Shown here: piece by piece, positions 19,160 to 26,087 of the stretch
Position numbering within the stretch: position 1 is the first letter of the stretch
Layout of the letters: each line of letters starts with the position of its first letter
Notes under the pieces: model-generated
The model's database searches: none
What the model was told of the DNA's origin: nothing
Seen by the model: only the letters and a program-made list of their open reading frames with translations
Program-made: the position numbers and the translations under genes
Assembly: GCA_965223165.1 (NCBI GenBank)
Contig: CBDCVQ010000007.1
Location: 186,001-250,000 of the forward strand
Reading direction: 5' to 3'
Length of the DNA: 64,000 bases
DNA from: JABDMH01 sp965223165
GTDB taxonomy: Bacteria > Bacteroidota > Bacteroidia > Chitinophagales > Saprospiraceae

Positions 19160-19335
19160 TTGCCTTTCATTATTGGGAAGGAGAACGTTCAACAAAGTGG
19201 ACGAGCAGTAAAACTGGTTAGCTGCAATCTGTAGGCTGTCGGACCCGTAATGATGTCTTTTATGTGGCAGATTCATCAGAAATTTTGCTTCAGTGGATGA
19301 AAAGTGGTCTCTGATTGAACTTTTCTTTGTTTAAG

Positions 19336-19363
19336 TCCTTTATAGTATATATACTATAAAGGA
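19336..19363. promoter_or_regulatory. 28-bp perfect palindrome, distal AbiEi operator candidate
   Basis: Each half reads TCCTTTATAGTATA and the whole is perfectly self-complementary. It lies about 145 bp before abiEi. AbiEi antitoxins of characterised systems bind two inverted repeats in their own promoter, and this would be the outer one. Confidence 0.55.
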
Positions 19364-19468
19364 TTGCATCAAATCATAACGCATTTAAGACATGTTCAAT
19401 GTATATATGTCTTTGGATTAGAGCTATTTGGAGAAATACTTGCATGTATTCGGAATTTTTATTACCTT

Positions 19469-19498
19469 GCTACCGTTTGTATATATACAAACGGTAGC
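19469..19498. promoter_or_regulatory. 30-bp perfect palindrome, proximal AbiEi operator candidate
   Basis: Each half reads GCTACCGTTTGTATA, fully self-complementary, ending 8 bp before the abiEi start codon. The centre TATATA is shared with the outer palindrome while the arms differ. Occupancy would block transcription or initiation of abiEi. Confidence 0.6.
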
Positions 19499-19506
19499 TC
19501 GCATGT

Positions 19507-20382
19507 ATGGCAAGAGTCTCAAGATTTACCATAGCTAAGAATGATATCATCAAGCTCTTCGAAGAGCGAGAGCAGGCCGTTTACACGATGGGAGAGCTAA
19601 GTTTGGTTCATCGGGAGAACCGAGCTTTTTGGCGGCTCCCTATGAGCATGACAGATGCCAAGTTTGTGGACCAGCTTCTACGAAGCAAAATTCTCGATCA
19701 TGTCCAGCTTGACTTTCCAAATCGAGTTTTTCGCCGATACATATACAAAAAAGCGTCCACTTTGCAAGTGGCCTTAAGTATCCAGAAGAATGGGCATCTC
19801 TCACATCTAAGTGCACTCTCAGTCCACGAGTTAACTGAGCAGATACCAAGAACTATCTACATCTCCACGGAGCAGTCAAAGAAATTCAACTACGAGCTAA
19901 CCCAGGAAGGAATTGACAATGCCTTTGCGAAACCTCAAAGGGTGTCTAAGAATTTCGCCGAGTATGAGAATACCACTATATACCTCTTAACTGGTATGAA
20001 TACTAACAACTTGGGAGTAATCGAAGTGAATGCCCTTGATTTCAACGGGAAAATTCCCGTTACCAACCTCGAAAGGACCCTGATCGATATCGCCGTAAGA
20101 CCAAGCTATGCAGGTGGTATATCAGAGGTCATCAAAGCATACCAAAACGCCAGTCCGAAGGTATCGATCAACAGACTAGCAGCCTACTTAAAAAAGATCA
20201 ATTTCACATATCCATATCAGCAAACAATAGGTTTCTACCTTGAGAAATCTGGAATGTATCGTGATTCCCAAGTTAATCTGCTTCGGAAGGAGCCATTTAT
20301 GTATGACTTCTATCTTACCTACAATATGAAACAAAAGGCATATTCTAAGAGCTGGAAGCTATATTATCCCCAAAACCTCTAA
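19507..20382 (+). CDS. AbiEi-like type IV antitoxin / transcriptional regulator
   Basis: The 291-aa protein begins with a winged helix (about 1-85: DIIKLFEEREQAVYTMGELS ... RRYIYKKAS), as in AbiEi antitoxins. It continues with the AbiEi middle and C-terminal parts (HLSHLSALSVHELTEQ, IYISTEQSKK, VTNLERTLIDIAVRPSYAGGISEVI). In known AbiE systems it represses the operon and counteracts the nucleotidyltransferase toxin without direct binding. Two long palindromes lie upstream. The partner toxin gene is convergent, not downstream in the same operon, and the two stop codons overlap (TAA 20380-20382 against TAG 20381-20379), which is unusual. Confidence 0.82.
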   Translation: MARVSRFTIAKNDIIKLFEEREQAVYTMGELSLVHRENRAFWRLPMSMTDAKFVDQLLRSKILDHVQLDFPNRVFRRYIYKKASTLQVALSIQKNGHLSHLSALSVHELTEQIPRTIYISTEQSKKFNYELTQEGIDNAFAKPQRVSKNFAEYENTTIYLLTGMNTNNLGVIEVNALDFNGKIPVTNLERTLIDIAVRPSYAGGISEVIKAYQNASPKVSINRLAAYLKKINFTYPYQQTIGFYLEKSGMYRDSQVNLLRKEPFMYDFYLTYNMKQKAYSKSWKLYYPQNL

Positions 20383-21251
20383 TCAAAGAGATTCTCGAAT
20401 TTATCTAGGAAGAACTCGAAATAAAAGTCAAAGTCCTCCATCTCTTCTCTGTCCGCCTGCGAAACTGTGTCCCTAAGCAATGGAAAATCTTGTGCATGAA
20501 TCTCCCGATTATCTCTGACTTTCTTGAGGTACGAAATGGGAACTCTTTTTGCAGCAAATATCTTTTCCAACATCTCCTTTAAGTGTGGTTCAGAATAATC
20601 AAATCCAAACTGCTCATGCAAGATGTAGATATCGTAGAAATCTCGTGATCTACCCACAACATGTTTCGACCCAATGATCGCCTTATAGTCCGGAAGCTGC
20701 TGGCATATTGCACGTACCTTTTCAAGGCTGATCAATTCAGCTGGATAGATGTAAATTGTAAATCCATCAATCTCTTTTTCAAACTTAGAAGAGATGTATT
20801 CAAACTTGCTAATCTCAATGGTCAGTGTAGGTGAATTGTTGGGCCGCAGAACGATTGCCTTTCTCCGCTTCGCCTCCAAATCAGTACCAAGTCGGATTGA
20901 GTCTTCTATCGCTATCACTTTGAAGGTGACTTCATATCCTCCCCAGAAGTCCTTGACCTCCTCACTAATCTGGGATGGTTTGATTCGTGATCTAAAGTCG
21001 AATAATTCATAACCGTGAGCAGCAAAAGTATCTACCAGTGAAGATTTCAGACTAGCCATAATCGACATATAATCCTCAAAGTCGGATTCCATCGAAAAAT
21101 CCAGGTCGTATGAGCCCCGATGCCCCAGATCGTAACCCACATCCAAAGCGTTTCCACCTTTTAAGAGCAGGCGATCCATCAGGTCATCTACCGAAAAGAT
21201 ACCGATAAGGGCAATCCTCTTGATAGTGTCTGCTTTTGCCGGATCAATCAT
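20379..21251 (-). CDS. AbiEii-like nucleotidyltransferase toxin
   Basis: The 290-aa protein has the KGGNAL motif (residues 31-36) and the catalytic GSYDLDF motif (46-52) of AbiEii/AbiGii nucleotidyltransferases. The downstream segment EISKFEYISSKF and the RSRDFYDIYIL motif are also typical. Relatives transfer nucleotides, for example to tRNA or other targets, and cause growth arrest in phage defence. The gene starts 13 bp after the serine recombinase stop, so it is probably transcribed from the recombinase promoter. Its 3' end collides with abiEi, so antisense effects are possible. Confidence 0.85.
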   Translation of the reverse strand: MIDPAKADTIKRIALIGIFSVDDLMDRLLLKGGNALDVGYDLGHRGSYDLDFSMESDFEDYMSIMASLKSSLVDTFAAHGYELFDFRSRIKPSQISEEVKDFWGGYEVTFKVIAIEDSIRLGTDLEAKRRKAIVLRPNNSPTLTIEISKFEYISSKFEKEIDGFTIYIYPAELISLEKVRAICQQLPDYKAIIGSKHVVGRSRDFYDIYILHEQFGFDYSEPHLKEMLEKIFAAKRVPISYLKKVRDNREIHAQDFPLLRDTVSQADREEMEDFDFYFEFFLDKFENLFD

Positions 21252-21264
21252 GAATTTTTCAAAA

Positions 21265-21834
21265 TTATTGGGGAACTACCTTCTCGTATATCCTGACATA
21301 TCTATACAGGGTGGGTTTGCTGATCCCAAAAGTTTCACAAATATCTCTGAGGGGTACTTCCTTTTTAAGATAGAGGTTCACCGCTATCTTTTGCTTCTCC
21401 TGACTAAACTTCTCAGGTCTGCCACCGAGTCTTCCACGTGCCCTGGCTGATGCTAATCCTGAGAGGGTACCATCGATAATATTGTCACGCTGGAATTGTG
21501 CTACAGCCCCGAAAAAATGGAATATCATCTTTCCTGCTGGAGTACTTGTATCAATAGTCTCCTTAAGTGATCTCAACTGAATATCGTTTCTCTCAAGATA
21601 TGCACTTAACTCTATGAGATGTTTGAGCGAACCACTTAGGCGTGATAGCCTCGTGATGACCAATTGGTCTTTGGGACGAAGAACTTCCATCATCTTGTCA
21701 AACTCGGGACGGGTTTGAGTCACACGGCTGATAATATCAACGTATATTTTCTCCACTCCCGCCCTCTTGAGGTCATCGATCTGGGAGTCAACTTTTTGCT
21801 TGTGTGTTGAAACACGTGCATAACCAATAATCAT
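21265..21834 (-). CDS. Serine recombinase (resolvase/invertase family)
   Basis: The start at 21834 gives the canonical N-terminus MIIGYARVST with catalytic Ser9. The catalytic domain (VITRLSRLSGSLKHLI, ETIDTSTPAGKMIFHFFGAVAQFQRD split over helices D and E) is followed by the hinge GRLGGRPEKF and a C-terminal helix-turn-helix (PLRDICETFGISKPTLYRYV). The 189-aa size is that of small resolvases or invertases. A GTAAAGAAAAC-type dyad region upstream looks like its recombination site. It is co-oriented with and 13 bp from abiEii. Confidence 0.93.
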   Translation of the reverse strand: MIIGYARVSTHKQKVDSQIDDLKRAGVEKIYVDIISRVTQTRPEFDKMMEVLRPKDQLVITRLSRLSGSLKHLIELSAYLERNDIQLRSLKETIDTSTPAGKMIFHFFGAVAQFQRDNIIDGTLSGLASARARGRLGGRPEKFSQEKQKIAVNLYLKKEVPLRDICETFGISKPTLYRYVRIYEKVVPQ

Positions 21835-21851
21835 AGGGCAAAGATGCAAAA

Positions 21852-21987
21852 GTAAAGAAACTCATTGTAAGCCTTCTTTTCTTTTACGTTGTTTTCTTTA
21901 CCGAGATTATTAACTCAATCTATGCCGAAATCAAGCCCTAGTTACAGGTATGAAAAAGAGTAAAGAAAACGATCGTTTTCTTTACTC
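21852..21987. other. Candidate res site of the serine recombinase
   Basis: A 30-bp perfect palindrome (21958-21987, half GAGTAAAGAAAACGA) has two 12-bp arms, GTAAAGAAAACG, around a central AT, the format of a serine-recombinase crossover site. Nearer the gene, GTAAAGAAAC (21852-21861) and GTTTTCTTTAC (21891-21901) are further half sites in inverted orientation. They could be accessory subsites and would also control the recombinase promoter. Confidence 0.6.
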
Positions 21988-22082
21988 CAACTTCCAAGGG
22001 CTCCTGCAGTAGTAGGCATATCTAGTCTATGACAGAAGCCTTATTGAAGATGAGCCATTACAGCAAGAATAATGTGCCAAAA

Positions 22083-23168
22083 CTAAGTACATGACAAAAG
22101 TTTTAGATAGCATCGGATATCTGGGGTACTATTTGTACAAATGGCTCTTAGAAATTGATCAAATCCTAGCCTAAAAATACTCTTGGCCCTTCTACCATGT
22201 GATTTTTTTCTTAGCCGCCTGGGATATTTCCGGGCTGAGATCTTTCCGATTTTTATCATCCAAGTATAAGCAAGGGCCACCACAGCAAAGAGTGATTCCA
22301 AGCGCTGTGGGTTTTTGAGATGTGTGTCTTTGAGATTAAAGCCATTTGACTTGAGATCCTTAAACATGTTTTCTATGTACCATCGCTCACCATAGCGTTT
22401 GATGCCGTTGTGTGGATCATCATAGGAGATCACGATGAGATATTCCTCCTTGTGATTCTTGGTGTTGATTATCTTCTCTCCTTGCAGGTACACGTACACC
22501 CCATTGAGCAAGACCATCTTTTCTATAGTCCGCCGCTGTCCCAACTTGAGACGTTTAAACAGTTTATACGCGCTCACTTCTCGACCTCGATAGCCTACCT
22601 TCAAGTTCTCCCGGATCCTTATGTCATAAGGGATACCGGCTTCATTGAGGTACCCAATCCATTGAGCCCCGATAAACTCACGATCGGCCAATAGGGTATG
22701 AACTTTACCCGGACCGAAGATAGCTATGAACTCCTTCATCAGCTCTATACGTTCCTTTTGGCTGCTATTGCCTTTCTTTGGAAGTAGCTTCCACATGAGC
22801 GGTACCGCCCAGTTGCCTCCTTTGACGCTCAGTACAAGAAAATTGATATCTACACAACCAAACTTCCAGTTCGTCCGATCCAACAATAGCGTATAAGGTG
22901 CACATACTCCGCTAAGCGAGATGATCAACGGTGATAGAACCCCGAAACCCAGACGAACCTCATGGATGTACCGCTGTATCCGCCTATAATTGCTTTGTTG
23001 GCTCACTTCCGTTTTTAGACCTGCTGCAACTTTGACCAGGTTTACCGTACCAACGCTACTCATCGCCTGAATTATCAAAAACAGCAGCTTCGATCGCCTC
23101 TTATCCAGCTTCGCAAAGAATGGGTGAAACCCATCATTAAAAATCTTATCTTCGCCTTTACGGGTCAT
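22083..23168 (-). CDS. IS4-family transposase
   Basis: The 361-aa DDE transposase has Asp in TLLLDRTNWKFG, Asp in LLADREFIGAQW and the YREK-type motif YGERWYIENMFKDLK (Y-2-R-3-E-6-K), which is diagnostic for IS4. A basic C-terminus follows (RKYPRRLRKKSHGRRAK). It is uninterrupted and probably functional. Confidence 0.92.
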   Translation of the reverse strand: MTRKGEDKIFNDGFHPFFAKLDKRRSKLLFLIIQAMSSVGTVNLVKVAAGLKTEVSQQSNYRRIQRYIHEVRLGFGVLSPLIISLSGVCAPYTLLLDRTNWKFGCVDINFLVLSVKGGNWAVPLMWKLLPKKGNSSQKERIELMKEFIAIFGPGKVHTLLADREFIGAQWIGYLNEAGIPYDIRIRENLKVGYRGREVSAYKLFKRLKLGQRRTIEKMVLLNGVYVYLQGEKIINTKNHKEEYLIVISYDDPHNGIKRYGERWYIENMFKDLKSNGFNLKDTHLKNPQRLESLFAVVALAYTWMIKIGKISARKYPRRLRKKSHGRRAKSIFRLGFDQFLRAICTNSTPDIRCYLKLLSCT

Positions 23169-23244
23169 ATATGTGACAGTTAGATTAACTAATTGATTTT
23201 CAAATCACAATATATGACCTTTTTTATTTATGTCATGTACTTAG
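22083..23244 (-). mobile_element. IS4-family insertion sequence inside the island
   Basis: The element is 1162 bp with inverted ends sharing CTAAGTACATGACA. A perfect 9-bp target duplication, GTGCCAAAA, lies at 22074-22082 and 23245-23253. The left inverted repeat includes the transposase stop codon. Removing the element and one duplication rejoins a non-coding region, so it does not break a recognisable gene. Confidence 0.9.
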
Positions 23245-23325
23245 GTGCCAAAATATATCTTCCTTACTGGATTTTGCCTCTAGGAAACATTGTTGCTGTT
23301 TGGTACAGAGTGGACAATAGTGTGT

Positions 23326-23865
23326 ATGTTTGAACTTAAGTCCCAAGCAAATTATGACATGGAAGAACTTTTGAAGCAGATCAAAGCAAGTCAAACCAAC
23401 AATCTATATATGTTGACTCTAACTAGTTGTTTGACACTCCCAGACATATGTGGTGCTGTGGAAACTCCAGACGAACCAGTTGGGCTGAGATACAAGCGTT
23501 GGTACCAGGTGAATGTAGTTCCGCTCGATAACCAATTAACACCTGAAGAATGTTACGGATTTAGATGTAAGATCTTACATCAGGGGAGAACAGAGGCTAA
23601 TAAGGATACCGACCGATATTCATATCTAGCTTTTGCAGAACCAGGAAACAACATAACAGTCCAGATCGGGCAGAGCACTATAGGAGGACATCGTGGACCT
23701 AAATCCATCGATTTAGTCAAGTTCTGTTCTGCAATAATTACAGGTGTCGAAAAGTGGATGCAATTGAAAGCAGGGACAGAACCATATGAGACAAATATTA
23801 AGAAATGTATTAATCGGCGGCAGGGATTACCTGGACTTATTGCTGGGGTGACATACGTGTACTAA
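23326..23865 (+). CDS. Conserved hypothetical protein of the LPDICG/RYKRWYQ type
   Basis: From MFELKSQANYDMEE the 179-aa product shows the order LTLPDICGAVE, RYKRWYQVNV, LTPEECYGFRCKILHQG and, near the end, DLVKFCSAIITGVEKW. This order is familiar from small uncharacterised proteins spread across bacterial genomic islands, often predicted as helical RNA- or nucleotide-related proteins; their function is unknown. The ATG at 23326 is preferred over 23290 because the extra 12 residues are atypical. It begins 82 bp after the IS4 right end, so its original promoter may be displaced. A TGACACA/TGTGTCA hairpin follows at 23872-23898. Confidence 0.65.
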   Translation: MFELKSQANYDMEELLKQIKASQTNNLYMLTLTSCLTLPDICGAVETPDEPVGLRYKRWYQVNVVPLDNQLTPEECYGFRCKILHQGRTEANKDTDRYSYLAFAEPGNNITVQIGQSTIGGHRGPKSIDLVKFCSAIITGVEKWMQLKAGTEPYETNIKKCINRRQGLPGLIAGVTYVY

Positions 23866-23871
23866 ATTAGA

Positions 23872-23898
23872 TGACACAGAATAAGTAATAGTGTGTCA
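23872..23898 (+). repeat. TGACACA...TGTGTCA dyad, copy 1
   Basis: A 7-bp inverted repeat with a 13-nt loop lies 6 bp after the stop of the preceding gene. Similar dyads occur at 24428-24454 (14-bp internal identity GACACAGAATA and AATAGTGT) and 24889-24923. They may be terminators or binding sites. Confidence 0.4.
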
Positions 23899-23940
23899 AG
23901 AAGTCCAAGGCGAGTGCCAAAGAACAGATGTAATCGTAAT

Positions 23941-24228
23941 CTAACCAACTTCAGCGATGACAACACATTTGACCCAGCCATCAAAGCGGTCATCTATATG
24001 CCCGCTGCTGTCCCTAAGTAAGAAGTGGCATTCAACAGTGACTGTATCCCCAACTATTTCCTTCACCTCAAGGCTTATCCGCTGTTGCCACAGCTCCCAG
24101 TCTCGGTCAGTATACCGAATATGGAATCCCTTCAATACTGCCTCAGCCTTTCTAACCGGCTGTCCAAAAGGCACGGTTCCCTTTTCCACTTGTATCCGAC
24201 CCTTGGTCGGATCAAACTTTATTTCCAA
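23941..24228 (-). CDS. Hypothetical small protein
   Basis: The 95-aa frame is rich in alternating beta-like segments (KGFHIRYTDRDWELWQQRI, LEVKEIVGDTVTVECHFLLRD, VKCVVIAEVG), has no signal peptide and resembles no family I recognise. Its composition looks coding, but it stands alone between dyad repeats on the opposite strand to its neighbour. It is a plausible small island gene. Confidence 0.45.
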   Translation of the reverse strand: MEIKFDPTKGRIQVEKGTVPFGQPVRKAEAVLKGFHIRYTDRDWELWQQRISLEVKEIVGDTVTVECHFLLRDSSGHIDDRFDGWVKCVVIAEVG

Positions 24229-24682
24229 GTCTTAAACAGAATCATAAGAGATGTTTTGTTTAATAGTGTGACACGAAAGCAAAAACGTTACCCATATAGT
24301 ATGCAGCATGAGACCGAAGGTAACCCCAAGGTTAGCAGCAGAATTGTTTTGCTAAAGTGGGGTGGTTCTGGTTTGTGGTATCGTACTGGGATGCTGTATC
24401 TCTTGGCACTATGTTATTCGACAAGGTTGACACAGAATAGCCAATAGTGTCTCAAGACAAGAAGTAATATCGGGTGCGTCCATTGGACGTGACTGGAACC
24501 ATGAGAAGATAAGTTAGTGTTAATGAGAATGGAGACAGAGGCGATGTCTACATCGCCTCTGTGTATAAACCATTATGGCGGTTTGATTTTTTGTGAACGT
24601 CTGAGTGAATACTCCGCAACTAGTATTCCTCCCAATACGTTTACCAAGAGAAGACCTAATAAAAACATAATAATTGTTTTGT

Positions 24683-24716
24683 GAAGCCCTCAATTCCGAA
24701 AGGGATTGGGGGCTTC
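24683..24716. other. 15-bp hairpin with GAAA tetraloop
   Basis: GAAGCCCTCAATTCC pairs with GGGATTGGGGGCTTC around GAAA; all 15 positions pair, two of them as G-U. No T-run follows on either strand, so it is less likely to be a simple terminator than a structured RNA element or a protein-binding hairpin. Confidence 0.5.
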
Positions 24717-24888
24717 CATTCAGACATATAAACAAATTTGACAGACTAACATCATGTTAAGAAAATGTTAAAGCCCGACTTTTTTTGAAATAGATTGCTC
24801 CCTCGATGACTCAGAATGGGCAATTCTGTGTCATCTTCGGGCACTCAGTTATTGCCTCAGATGCCAACTTGACTGGCATTGGACTGTC

Positions 24889-24923
24889 AAATGACACACT
24901 TCTCATGCAGTAGTGTGTCATTT
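24889..24923 (+). terminator. Hairpin with T-tail, copy 3 of the TGACACA dyad
   Basis: AAATGACACACT and AGTGTGTCATTT form a 12-bp perfect stem with an 11-nt loop, ending in TTTT. It could be a bidirectional terminator. Confidence 0.45.
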
Positions 24924-25012
24924 TAGGAGCCCTCCCATCTCATTCTTCCACCTTTCTTCTTTGCATTCCATCGCAACTCCCATATCCCCAGGGAGAAACA
25001 AACACAAGCACA

Positions 25013-25309
25013 ATGCAATGGAAGCGTCAACCGCAGGAGCGACCGGGTAGCTATATGTTCTCCGGTACATTCTTGATGACCAGGGGGGTGAAGGATCTTC
25101 TCAACTTCGAGGAGATAATGGCGATCTATCGGGAAATCAAAGCCCTGGTCACGAAGGAGAATGGACTGGATTATCTGCAGGTCTATGTGCACGAGGTCAC
25201 CGGTCAAAAGCTGTTCTTCATCGATCAGCTTAACCGAGAGATGGTCGCCAGGGGTGACTATCGACCGGAGGACAACCACTGTACGCTGCTGCTGGCAGAG
25301 GAGTATTGA
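25013..25309 (+). CDS. Hypothetical small protein of the island
   Basis: The 98-aa soluble protein contains an amphipathic helix (LLNFEEIMAIYREIKALVTKE split by a turn) and a strand-rich C-terminus (YLQVYVHEVTGQKLFFIDQL). No family is recognised. It is followed immediately by an intrinsic terminator that overlaps its stop codon, which supports it being a real transcribed gene. Confidence 0.6.
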   Translation: MQWKRQPQERPGSYMFSGTFLMTRGVKDLLNFEEIMAIYREIKALVTKENGLDYLQVYVHEVTGQKLFFIDQLNREMVARGDYRPEDNHCTLLLAEEY

Positions 25310-25333
25310 GGGCAGGTTGATGCCCTCATTTTT
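25308..25333 (+). terminator. Intrinsic terminator
   Basis: GAGGGCA and TGCCCTC pair around GGTTGA and are followed by ATTTTT. The stem starts inside the stop codon of the preceding gene. Confidence 0.75.
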
Positions 25334-25344
25334 GGTTGCTTTTA

Positions 25345-25360
25345 CCTGCTGAGTAGCTAC
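25345..25360 (+). repeat. Orphan IS66-type end
   Basis: CCTGCTGAGTAGCTAC differs at one position from the right terminal repeat of the IS66-type element at 13855-13870. No transposase is attached, so it may be a relic end or a chance match. Confidence 0.35.
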
Positions 25361-25370
25361 CATTGGCATC

Positions 25371-25757
25371 ATGAAAACAATCAAGGACAGCCTCCTGGAT
25401 AAGGAGTATGATCTGCTGAGACAGAGAGTCTTCGATATACTCGATCAACTGCCACACTCCAGCACGGACAAGCCCTACATGAGGTTGAAAAATGGGCGTA
25501 GAGTGTACTTCAATATCTTTCTCAGGAAGTACGGATTGATCTGATCGAGAACAAGATATACCAGAAAGGACATTGTCAGGAGACTCAAATTCTTTCCTGA
25601 TCTAGACCTTTTTCTGAAGCTGAATGACGCCAGAGAGCACGCCACCAATAAAGGCAGACGGGAGATCAGCGATGGCTCCCGGATGGTCATTATCGCTGTA
25701 CCGAAGCAGCCAAAGTCAAAAGAGCGTTATGAGCTCTTTTCATTCTTCCCTCTATAA
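25371..25757 (+). pseudogene. Small gene with in-frame TGA
   Basis: ATG at 25371 opens a 57-aa basic protein (DKEYDLLRQRVFDILDQLP, RLKNGRRVYFNIFLRKYG) ending at TGA 25542-25544. The same frame continues with protein-like text (RYTRKDIVRRLKFFPDLDLF, DGSRMVIIAVPKQPK) to TAA 25755-25757. Either this was one 128-aa gene with a nonsense mutation, or the first 57 codons are a complete small gene. A hairpin with a T-tail at 25717-25740 inside the second half argues for the latter. The function is unknown. Confidence 0.4.
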
Positions 25758-25907
25758 AAAAATGGTGTGCCAGCAAAGCATCTTTCAGCAATGGTTGGAT
25801 AGCACACCCTAGAGGTCACCGTTGCCAGTGACCGTTTCTATGATACTGAGAAGCAAACCTTGTTTTCAAGGGAAAACACAGCCTAGACCTCCTTCGAGCA
25901 CATTATT

Positions 25908-26087
25908 GCGTCATGAATGCACCTTTTGGTATTTGCTAGCTAGATGCTACACAAATGCTAGCAAAGTGCTGTCTATAGGCTATTTATATAAACTGAAGAT
26001 AAACCATACCAGGGGCTAGCATCCAAAACCATCGACAGCATGACGCATTCATGACGCATTTGACGCATTTGACGCATTTGACGCATT
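25908..26087. repeat. Iteron-like and dyad cluster, possible origin or control region
   Basis: Five direct copies of TGACGCATT lie at 26041-26087; the last four are contiguous. A 13-bp segment, GCATTCATGACGC (26045-26057), has its complement at 25908-25920. TTTGCTAGC (25932-25940) and GCTAGCAAA (25957-25965) form another dyad, and a third GCTAGC is at 26015. An AT-rich tract (25970-26005) lies between them. This layout resembles a plasmid-type origin or an iteron-controlled operator. No recognised Rep gene is adjacent. Confidence 0.5.

Larger units (their letters stand above)
24236..25012. other. Gene-poor island segment with several hairpins
   Basis: No convincing gene is present. The stretch holds a 13-bp perfect inverted repeat at 24535-24562 (ACAGAGGCGATGT with its complement), a 15-bp hairpin with a GAAA loop at 24683-24716, and two TGACACA/TGTGTCA-type dyads (24428-24454 and 24889-24923). 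It could encode a small RNA or be a control region. Confidence 0.5.

Noticed and set aside
26041..26087. Possible CRISPR array
   Set aside because: The 9-bp units are contiguous with no spacers and no cas genes are nearby; it fits iterons instead.
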